Assembly: GCF_004125265.1 (NCBI RefSeq)
Contig: NZ_RDTE01000003.1
Location: 186,001-250,000 of the forward strand
Direction: 5' to 3'
DNA: 64,000 nt
From: Streptomyces lydicus
Lineage (GTDB): Bacteria; Actinomycetota; Actinomycetes; Streptomycetales; Streptomycetaceae
Shown: positions 32,110 through 38,744 of the stretch, piece by piece
Numbering within the stretch: position 1 is the first letter of the stretch
How the letters are laid out: each line of letters starts with the position of its first letter
Made by a program: the position numbers and the translations under genes
The notes under the pieces: model-generated
Told to the model about the DNA's origin: nothing
The model's database searches: none
What the model saw: only the letters and a program-made list of their open reading frames with translations

Positions 32110-32879
32110 TGTCACTTGCAGGCCGAAGAGACTAAGACGCCGCGGAGTTGGGCATGGTTCCCACCGGACAGCGAGGCGCTTGAAGCAGTGGAGCAGAGCA
32201 AAGGCCTACTCGACGGCGCAGCGGAGATTTCCCGTGCCTTTGCTGTCCTGGGCGCCCTTACCGGAGTGACCGGAGAGAGGCGACGCCTGCGGAGTTCGCC
32301 GCGGTGCGGGTGGGAGTCGTAGCGCCTGAGGCCGAGCAGTGCGTCGGGGGCCTCGCGAAGGCGGCCGCACAGCCGCTGGACCGGTGTCGCCACCACCACA
32401 GCAAGCCGATGCACCCGTCCGGCCAAAGGGCTCCGGAACCGCGGGTGTTCAGGCTTCAACAGGCCGGCCGATCGCCATCAGGGGGTGGGTGCCGCCCGTC
32501 GCGCGCCGGCCGACCGGCGGCGGACCGATGTCGCCACGCCCTCTTTCGCCCGGAGGTGGGAGCTGTCCACGAAGGCCCGTGACCAGTCGAGTTGGCCGGC
32601 GGCGTGCAGTTCGGCGAGCAGAATGCAGCGCAGTTGCTCGAAGATACCGGCCTGCTGCCAGCGTTCCAGGCGGCGCCAGCAGGTCTGTCCGGAGCCGAAC
32701 CCCAGCTCCGGAGGCAGTAGTTGCCAGGCGATGTCGTGGTGGAGGACGTACAGGATGCCTTGCAGACAGAGCCGGTCGGCCACCGGCCGTGGCCCTGGCG
32801 ACCGCTCGGGCCACGGCGGCAGTATCGGCTCGATCAGCACCCACAGCGCGTCGTCCACTATCCAGGGTCGGGTACTCAC
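32110..32879 (-). pseudogene. Decayed IS5-type transposase
   Basis: The N-terminal half is readable from GTG 32,879 (RPWIVDDALWVLIEPILP, QLLPPELGFGSGQTCWRRLE, LDWSRAFVDSSHLRAKEG), the insertion-element helix-turn-helix and first catalytic Asp region of IS5-family enzymes. The frame then breaks near 32.46 kb. Later parts survive in shifted frames: DALLGLRRYDSHPHRGELRR, then a stretch ending AFALLHCFKRLAVRWE that contains an in-frame TAG. The element is inactive. No clear terminal inverted repeats were found. Confidence 0.8.
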
Positions 32880-32926
32880 GCCATCACAAGGATTCAGATT
32901 GTTGTCACAAATGAAGTGGACACGAT

Positions 32927-33448
32927 TCACGGTTCTCCTGCGCCTCCGGTGCCGGGACGCGTACTGTCCAGCAGCGATCTGTTCTCCTCGCGCGCCGAGG
33001 CGCCCCAGAACAACGGGGGCGAGTGCGCGATGAGCACGGCTGCCGCCCACGGGGGCTCCACGACGAGGAGGCCCTGGCGACCGGCCCACGGTGTGCAGGG
33101 TTGTTCCCGCGGCTGCGGTGCAGCGGGCCGATCCGCCACGCACAGGAAATGGACAACGAGGTCACAGTCTGCCCGGCAGGCGCGAGGGGGAGTGAGTCTG
33201 TCGAAGCCGGCCGACGTGTGGAACACGAAGTCCGTGGTGGACGCTATGGGCAGGCGGGTCCTCAGGCTGAGCCGTCGGCTGTCCTGATCCGGTACGGGTT
33301 CGTCGAAGCGGAAACTGTGGTCCAATTCGGCGGCGCGGTCAAGCCACCTGCGCAAATTGTCGCTCCACAACGCCGGGTTCTGGTTGGTGAACTCCGTGGC
33401 GTTCGCCGGCGGTGCGGACAGTAGGGCGAGTATGTAGTCGTTGATCAC
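32927..33448 (-). CDS. Hypothetical protein co-operonic with the N-oxygenase
   Basis: About 173 residues from GTG 33,448 with AGGAG 6 bp upstream. I recognise no domain. Visible features are an N-terminal helix (INDYILALLSAPPANATEF), Trp/Asp-rich helices (WSDNLRRWLDRAAELDHSF) and a C-terminal hydrophobic part (LVVEPPWAAAVLIAHSPPLFW). It is the last gene after transferase, methyltransferase and N-oxygenase, 91 bp behind the oxygenase, so it probably serves the same late pathway. Partner, chaperone or accessory roles are all open. Confidence 0.65.
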   Translation of the reverse strand: MINDYILALLSAPPANATEFTNQNPALWSDNLRRWLDRAAELDHSFRFDEPVPDQDSRRLSLRTRLPIASTTDFVFHTSAGFDRLTPPRACRADCDLVVHFLCVADRPAAPQPREQPCTPWAGRQGLLVVEPPWAAAVLIAHSPPLFWGASAREENRSLLDSTRPGTGGAGEP

Positions 33449-33539
33449 CACGGTCTCCTGCCTCTGCGGGTCGGGGCGGCGAAGCGCCTGCCGGCACGAA
33501 GGGCCACCTGCCCGACTCCGCATGCCCGCAGTCGATGGG

Positions 33540-34481
33540 TCATGCGCTCTGACGCAGACCGTGCTTGTCGAACGCTGCGGAGATCGCCGGGTCGGAGAAC
33601 GCACCTTCCTGGGCCAGCATCCTCAGTGTGGGGGTCGCATTGTCGACAAGGCTTTGGCGGACCCGTGGCAATTCCACGGTCTCGGCCACCACGCGCGCCG
33701 GCTCTCCGAAGATGTCGGGGTACCCGGCGAGCATGCGCGTCATCGCCACTTCGTCAGGTCGCAGAAACGCCAGAATGATCTCGGGCAGAATGGCCCCGAT
33801 CTTGCTCTGGAGCGGCGCCGGCATCTTCGGCCAGAGCGACTTGAACAGACGTCGGAAGTAGGCATGGTGCAGACCCTCGTCCGTCGCGTGATCGGCGGCC
33901 AGTTCCCGTACCGCCTGCTGCACCGAGGGATCCTTCGGCAGCTTGGTCAGACTCCCGGTGATCAGCGTCTCGGACACGATGGAGAAGAACAGCTTCACCA
34001 GGGGCCGGTACACCGGAAGTTCCGCCGCGTACAGGCGGGAGAGTTCCTGCAGGAAGAACGGCGTGTGGGGAATCGGTTCCACACCGGTGTGATCCCGGAC
34101 CGTCGTCAGCAGGGTGTGCGACATCTCCGCGTGCGCTGCCTCGTCGGTGTAGATGCGGAGGAGGTCCTCCTTCATCTGGGCGGGCAGCCACGGGCAGAAG
34201 TCCGGTGAGTGCAACATCAGGCAGGTCTCGTTCACCGGGCCGAGTTCCAGCTGAACCGTGAACTCCAGGTACACGTAGAGGGAGTGCACCAGAATCTCCT
34301 CCCGGACCTGTTCCGGGGCTGCCCGAACCTCGGGGTGAGCGAGCAGCGGGCACAGGTCGGGGGAAAAGTAGTGCAGTCCGCTCGCGAACGCTCCGTTCCT
34401 GCGCGGTTTCGAGCGCACCCAGGACCGGTTATCCCACTGTTCGAAGAGTGAACGGTAGCCGGATTCTTCTGTTCGGTTCAC
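33540..34481 (-). CDS. tsnB7: AurF-type di-iron N-oxygenase, predicted glutamine amide N-hydroxylase (TsnB7-like)
   Basis: 313 residues from GTG 34,481. All seven di-iron ligands of AurF are matched with the right spacing: Glu85, Glu114, His117, Glu171, His198, Glu202 and His205 (motifs DEAAH, SET, HATDEGLH). AurF itself oxidises p-aminobenzoate, but in trichostatin biosynthesis the homologue TsnB7 was reported to hydroxylate the side-chain amide of L-glutamine to L-glutamate gamma-monohydroxamate. Given the PKS logic here I infer that role. It lies 27 bp after the methyltransferase and next to the hydroxylamine-transferring enzyme. The symbol rests on remembered literature and gene order, not on an alignment. 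Confidence 0.8.
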   Translation of the reverse strand: MNRTEESGYRSLFEQWDNRSWVRSKPRRNGAFASGLHYFSPDLCPLLAHPEVRAAPEQVREEILVHSLYVYLEFTVQLELGPVNETCLMLHSPDFCPWLPAQMKEDLLRIYTDEAAHAEMSHTLLTTVRDHTGVEPIPHTPFFLQELSRLYAAELPVYRPLVKLFFSIVSETLITGSLTKLPKDPSVQQAVRELAADHATDEGLHHAYFRRLFKSLWPKMPAPLQSKIGAILPEIILAFLRPDEVAMTRMLAGYPDIFGEPARVVAETVELPRVRQSLVDNATPTLRMLAQEGAFSDPAISAAFDKHGLRQSA

Positions 34482-34508
34482 TGGATGCGCCCCGTCTCCA
34501 TTCTTCCT

Positions 34509-35210
34509 TCAGCTCGCAGACCGATCTGCCGTATGAAACTCGAGCAACTGGTATTCGACATCGGCGAGCTGAGGGTGCTGCGCCGCGTGCAGCTGCTCGA
34601 ACCGCAGTCCTGCGTTGCCGGCAACCTCGGTGAGGAGTTCGCGATTTCCCATGTTGCTGTAACCGAGCAGGAGCCGGCCGCCGGGTTCGAGATGGTCGGC
34701 CGCCGACCGCAAGAACTCCTGGTGCATGACGTATCCGGGATCGAATATCGCATGGTGCAGCGGAGTCTCGTGCGCAAAGTCCGTCGACGGTTCGATGAAG
34801 CTGGAACTCCAGAACACCAGGTCGAAGCGCGCCCGGCCCTCCAGTGCGGAATACATGTCGCTGTGCAGCACCTGCACCCGGTCGGCGACACCGTGCCGTG
34901 CCACATTCCGGCGGGTGTTCTCCACAGCCCTCTCGTTGATGTCCAGCGCGGTCACCCGGGCGCAACCGCTGAGGGCCGCGGTCACGGAGATCACGCCGGC
35001 TCCTGCTCCGATCTCCAGGAAACTGCCGTCCGCCGGGTAGGGAAGCCACTGTGCGTAGATCTCCGTGGACGGGCAAAGGGTCGGCGAGAAGACCCCCTCC
35101 AGCAGCTCGTACTCGCGGCCCCCCAGGGTGAAGGTGGCCTCACGGTTCTCGGTGTCCGCGTTCATCCGGAGCAGGTTGTAGCCCCGGGTCAGGCTGAGCT
35201 CGTCGCTCAC
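34509..35210 (-). CDS. Class I SAM methyltransferase, candidate aryl-amine N-methyltransferase
   Basis: 233 residues from GTG 35,210 with GAGGAG 5-10 bp upstream; longer upstream sequence in this frame overlaps the transferase gene and is rejected. The SAM motif I is FLEIGAGAGVISVTAALSG, followed by VTALDINERAVENTRRNV, as in PrmC/RlmG-like enzymes. The NPPY-type catalytic motif expected in that branch is replaced by WSSSFIEP, so glutamine or base methylation is unlikely. It is the only methyltransferase in the PKS locus. Trichostatin needs two N-methyl groups on the p-amino group, so it is the natural candidate for both steps. Confidence 0.8.
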   Translation of the reverse strand: MSDELSLTRGYNLLRMNADTENREATFTLGGREYELLEGVFSPTLCPSTEIYAQWLPYPADGSFLEIGAGAGVISVTAALSGCARVTALDINERAVENTRRNVARHGVADRVQVLHSDMYSALEGRARFDLVFWSSSFIEPSTDFAHETPLHHAIFDPGYVMHQEFLRSAADHLEPGGRLLLGYSNMGNRELLTEVAGNAGLRFEQLHAAQHPQLADVEYQLLEFHTADRSAS

Positions 35211-35227
35211 GGTACTCCTCCGTACGC

Positions 35228-37063
35228 TCAGTACCGCAGTTCCGGGTTGCGGATCTCGAACCACACGGCGAGGTCCAGGACCTTCTCGAAGGCCGCTCGC
35301 GGGGCGCCGGCGATCTGCTGCGGCGACAGCTCGGCCGCCTCGGCGAGCTTGGCCCGGTCGAACAGATCGAAGACCGGGCTGCTCGGCTCCTTGAGCAGGA
35401 TCTTGACCTGCTCCTGCAGTGCGCCGACGTACAGCGTGTCCTGGGTGGACGGGTAGGGGCTCTTGCGGCGCTCCACCACCGACCGGGTCACCACATCCTT
35501 GACCGAGGCGCGCAGCAGGCTCTTCTCCCTGCCGTCGAAGGTCTGCATCGTCCACGGCACGTTGTACAGGTACTGGGCCAGGCGGTAGTCGCAGAACGGC
35601 ACCCGGGTCTCCAGGCCCACCGCCATCGCCATCCGGTCGACGCGGTCCTCCAGCACCCGCATGAAGTGGTTGAGTCCCAGGTGCAGCGACCGCCGGTACA
35701 TCCGCTGTTCCTCGTCCTCGCCGTCCAGGTACGGCACGCGCGCGGTGGCCTCCTGGAAGCGGTCGGCCGTGTAGGCCTCGGAGTCCAGAGCGGTCCGGAA
35801 GTCGCCTGTCAGGTAGGCGGAGCAGTCGACCCGCTTGAGCCAGGTGGTGTGCCACGGGAAGGTGCTGCCGTACCTGGCGGCCTTCGACTGATGCCACACG
35901 TGGCCGGCGAAGATCTCGTCGGCGGCCTCGCCGCTGAGCGCCACGGTCACATGCTCACGCACGGCCTTGAACAGCAGATACATCGAGCCGTTGATATCGC
36001 CCATGCCCCAGGGAAGGTCCCATGCCGCCACGACGGAGCGCCGGAGGTCGGGGTCGGACAGCCTGCGGTGGTCGAGCACGATGTCGTGGTGCTCGGAACC
36101 GATGTGCGCGGCCATTTCCTTGGCGTACGGCGCGTCGGCGGAGTCGGCCATCTCATGGGGCTGGAAGTTCTCGCTCTGGCCGGGGAAGTCCACCGAGAAG
36201 GTACGGGCCCGGTCCCCCTTGGCGGTCAGGTGCCGGCTGGCGATTCCCGCCAGGGCACTGGAGTCGAGACCACCGGAGAGCAGGAGGCCCAGCGGCACAT
36301 CGGCGACCAGCTCGTGCCGCACGTTGTCTTCCACCATCTGCCGCACCCGGGCCACCGTGGTGTCCAGGTCGTCGGTGTGCTCCTCGGCGGACAGCTGCCA
36401 GTAGGTGTGCTCACGCAGCCCGTTGCGGTCGAACTCGATGACCGTCCCGGGCGTCATCACCTTCATGCCGGCCCATACCGCGTTCTCGGACGACGTGAAG
36501 AAGCTGAAGAGCTGACGCATTCCCTCCGCGTCCACGACAGGCTTGACGTCCGGATGCGCGAGAATCGCCTTGGGTTCGGAGCCGAAGAGCAGGCCGTCCT
36601 TGGTCCGGTAGTAGTGCATGGGCTTCGTTCCCATGCGGTCCCTGATCAGCGTGAGCCGCTCGTACCGGGAATCCCACACCGCGATGGCGCACATTCCCAC
36701 CATGCGTTCCGCAATGGCGGCACCCCATTCGAGGTATCCGCGCAGCACGACCTCGGTGTCGCTCCTGGTCCGGAAGGTGTGACCGCGTTTGCGCAGTTCA
36801 TCGCGGAGCTCGACGAAATTGTAGGTCTCGCCGCTGTAGCTCATGGTGACGGGCCCTTGGGGCGTATCCACCGTCATGGGCTGTGTCCCACCCGGAAGAT
36901 CGATGATCGACAACCGGCGGTGCCCGAGGGCCGCGTGCCGCGACAGCCACTGCCCGGAAGCGTCGGGGCCGCGACAGGTCATGGAGTTGGTCATTCCCGC
37001 GAGAATATTCTCCTCATGCGAGAGGTCCTGACGAAAACTGACCCATCCGGCGACACCGCACAT
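35228..37063 (-). CDS. tsnB9: Asparagine-synthetase-like hydroxylamine transferase forming the hydroxamate (TsnB9-like)
   Basis: 611 residues starting MCGVAGW; Cys2 is the N-terminal nucleophile. GGAGGA is positioned before ATG 37,063, which fixes the start because the nucleophile must be residue 2. The N-terminal glutaminase domain (RGPDASG, SYSGETYN) precedes the synthetase domain (PP-loop LLSGGLDSSAL, ALSGEAADEIFAGH, DGREKSLLRAS). Known for the trichostatin homologue: hydroxylamine released from glutamate gamma-monohydroxamate is channelled to ATP-activated trichostatic acid, giving the hydroxamic acid. First gene of the divergent operon with the methyltransferase and the N-oxygenase. An ordinary asparagine synthetase is the alternative but does not explain the context. 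Confidence 0.83.
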   Translation of the reverse strand: MCGVAGWVSFRQDLSHEENILAGMTNSMTCRGPDASGQWLSRHAALGHRRLSIIDLPGGTQPMTVDTPQGPVTMSYSGETYNFVELRDELRKRGHTFRTRSDTEVVLRGYLEWGAAIAERMVGMCAIAVWDSRYERLTLIRDRMGTKPMHYYRTKDGLLFGSEPKAILAHPDVKPVVDAEGMRQLFSFFTSSENAVWAGMKVMTPGTVIEFDRNGLREHTYWQLSAEEHTDDLDTTVARVRQMVEDNVRHELVADVPLGLLLSGGLDSSALAGIASRHLTAKGDRARTFSVDFPGQSENFQPHEMADSADAPYAKEMAAHIGSEHHDIVLDHRRLSDPDLRRSVVAAWDLPWGMGDINGSMYLLFKAVREHVTVALSGEAADEIFAGHVWHQSKAARYGSTFPWHTTWLKRVDCSAYLTGDFRTALDSEAYTADRFQEATARVPYLDGEDEEQRMYRRSLHLGLNHFMRVLEDRVDRMAMAVGLETRVPFCDYRLAQYLYNVPWTMQTFDGREKSLLRASVKDVVTRSVVERRKSPYPSTQDTLYVGALQEQVKILLKEPSSPVFDLFDRAKLAEAAELSPQQIAGAPRAAFEKVLDLAVWFEIRNPELRY

Positions 37064-37141
37064 CTGCCGTCCTCCTGGAAAGTTCGCTGGTCGCTGGCCT
37101 GGGAACGCCATGCAAGCGGTGGCCTGCGTGCGACGGGGAAT

Positions 37142-37155
37142 TCCGCAATTGCGGA
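37142..37155. promoter_or_regulatory. Perfect 14-bp palindrome in the divergent promoter region
   Basis: TCCGCAATTGCGGA, a perfect dyad about 80 bp upstream of the transferase start (37,063). It is a candidate operator for the minus-strand operon. Confidence 0.45.
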
Positions 37156-37202
37156 CGCTATACGTGAGAAAAGTACCCCGCGTCAGCGAAGCCGCACAAC
37201 TA

Positions 37203-37370
37203 CGTACCTCAAGGTGCGTTGGCCTCGGCCGAACCGGGCGGCGCCGGCGCCCGGTTGGGAGGTCATCCGGCCTTTCACGCGTGCCCGCGCGTCCTTAACG
37301 AGTGCCCTCGCGCCCTTAATTGAGTGCCCTCGCGTGAGGCCTCTCGCACCTTTCGCGTACCTCAAGGTAC
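37203..37370. promoter_or_regulatory. Two copies of a GTACCT-CA-AGGTRC dyad flanking three direct repeats
   Basis: The 15-bp motif CGTACCTCAAGGTRC occurs at 37,203-37,217 and again at 37,356-37,370; the second is a perfect dyad. Between them, GTGCCC(G/T)CGCG repeats at 37,281, 37,302 and 37,324, each about 21-22 bp apart and followed (first two) by CCTTAA. Two helical turns of spacing puts all three on one DNA face, as in SARP or other activator sites. This lies between the divergent hydroxamate and starter-unit operons, so both could be co-controlled from here. Confidence 0.55.
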
Positions 37371-37450
37371 CTACTTGAATCCGGATTGAACGGGGTGTTC
37401 CAATAATCTTGGCCTGCGTCACAAGGCTCATACGCAGGAAGAGGGGAATA

Positions 37451-38704
37451 GTGGCACGCCTTATGCCGATCTCGACCCGCATCGGAGAACAACGGTCCCT
37501 TGCACGGGAAAGGACCACGTTAAAGACGTCGCCCACCGCCGGCTCCCTGCCCGCCGCCCAGCAGCCCGACTGGCCGGACCCGGTCACCGCCCTTGCCGTC
37601 CGCCGGCGGTTGTCGGCGCTGCCGGCCCTGGTCGGCGCCGACGAGGCCGGAGACTTGCTCCCACGCATGGCTCAAGTGCAGCGTGGCGAGGCATTCCTGC
37701 TGCAGGCAGGTGCCTGCGCGGAGCCCTTCGGCAGGCATGCGGTGCGCGGCGCCGAGAGCGATCACCGGCTGATCGGCAGGATGGCCGACACCGTCACGGA
37801 CCGGCTGAAGCTCCCCGCACTGACCATCGGGCGGATGGCGGGCCAGTTCGCCAAACCCCGGTCGCAGCCCGTGGAGACGGTGGACGGCACGGTGTTGCCG
37901 ATCTTCCGTGGTCTGCTGGTCAACGGGTCCGAGCCCGACGTCCGGAGCAGGCGCTCCGACCCCTTCCGCATGCTCGCCGCGTACCAGACCGCTCGCATGG
38001 TGCTGGACCGGTTGCACCGGCTCGACGCCGCGTCGGGGCGGGACCGCTTGTGGGTGAGTCACGAGGCCCTGGTACTCGACTACGAGGAACCCCTCACCCG
38101 CTTCGACCCGGTCACGGGCGAGTGGTTCGCCGGGTCGACGCACCTGCCGTGGATCGGCGAGCGGACCAGGCAGCCCGACGGGGCTCATGTGGCCCTGCTG
38201 GCGTCCGTGAGCAATCCTGTCGCATGCAAGGTCGGCGCCGGCATCCGCGACGAGGACGTGCTGGAGCTGTGCGAACGGCTCGATCCGCACCGGCGGCCCG
38301 GGCGGCTCACGTTGGTCGTCCGGCTCGGCGCTCGGCGGGTACGGGAACGGCTCCCGGAACTCGTCGACGTGACGCGCCGTTCAGGCCACCCGGTGACATG
38401 GGTCTGCGATCCCATGCACGGCAACACGGTCGTCACCTCCCACGGGATCAAGACCCGGTACACCAAGGACATACTCGACGAACTCACCGGCTTCTTCGAG
38501 GTGCTGGGACGCGCGGGTCAGTGGCCCGGCGGAGTGCATCTCGAGGTCACCGGGGACCGGGTGACCGAGTGCGTCGGCCCTGGCGGCCCGGACAACGAAG
38601 CGGGCGTGACACTCGGCTACCGGTCGCTGTGCGATCCCCGTCTCAACGACACACAGGCGATGCAGGTGACCGAAGCGGTGGCGGATCTGGCCGCCCGTCA
38701 CTGA
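37451..38704 (+). CDS. Class II 3-deoxy-D-arabino-heptulosonate 7-phosphate (DAHP) synthase
   Basis: 417 residues from GTG 37,451, with GAGGGG 5 bp upstream. It condenses phosphoenolpyruvate with erythrose 4-phosphate, the first step to chorismate. Class II signatures are AGACAEPF, RMAGQFAKPRS, WVSHEALVLDYE, HLPWIGERTRQ and WVCDPMHGNT. As first gene of the starter-unit operon it would raise chorismate supply during production, probably free of normal feedback. Codon 24 (37,520-37,522) is TTA in RTTLKT, so the enzyme should be bldA-dependent. Confidence 0.93.
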   Translation: MARLMPISTRIGEQRSLARERTTLKTSPTAGSLPAAQQPDWPDPVTALAVRRRLSALPALVGADEAGDLLPRMAQVQRGEAFLLQAGACAEPFGRHAVRGAESDHRLIGRMADTVTDRLKLPALTIGRMAGQFAKPRSQPVETVDGTVLPIFRGLLVNGSEPDVRSRRSDPFRMLAAYQTARMVLDRLHRLDAASGRDRLWVSHEALVLDYEEPLTRFDPVTGEWFAGSTHLPWIGERTRQPDGAHVALLASVSNPVACKVGAGIRDEDVLELCERLDPHRRPGRLTLVVRLGARRVRERLPELVDVTRRSGHPVTWVCDPMHGNTVVTSHGIKTRYTKDILDELTGFFEVLGRAGQWPGGVHLEVTGDRVTECVGPGGPDNEAGVTLGYRSLCDPRLNDTQAMQVTEAVADLAARH

Positions 38705-38744
38705 TGCGAAACGGCGGGCCCTTGGCTCGGGAGGAGCAGCCTCG

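Noticed and set aside
35211..35897. N-terminal extension of the methyltransferase gene
   Set aside because: It runs antisense-free but out of frame through the transferase gene, lacks domain features, and GTG 35,210 has a good Shine-Dalgarno.
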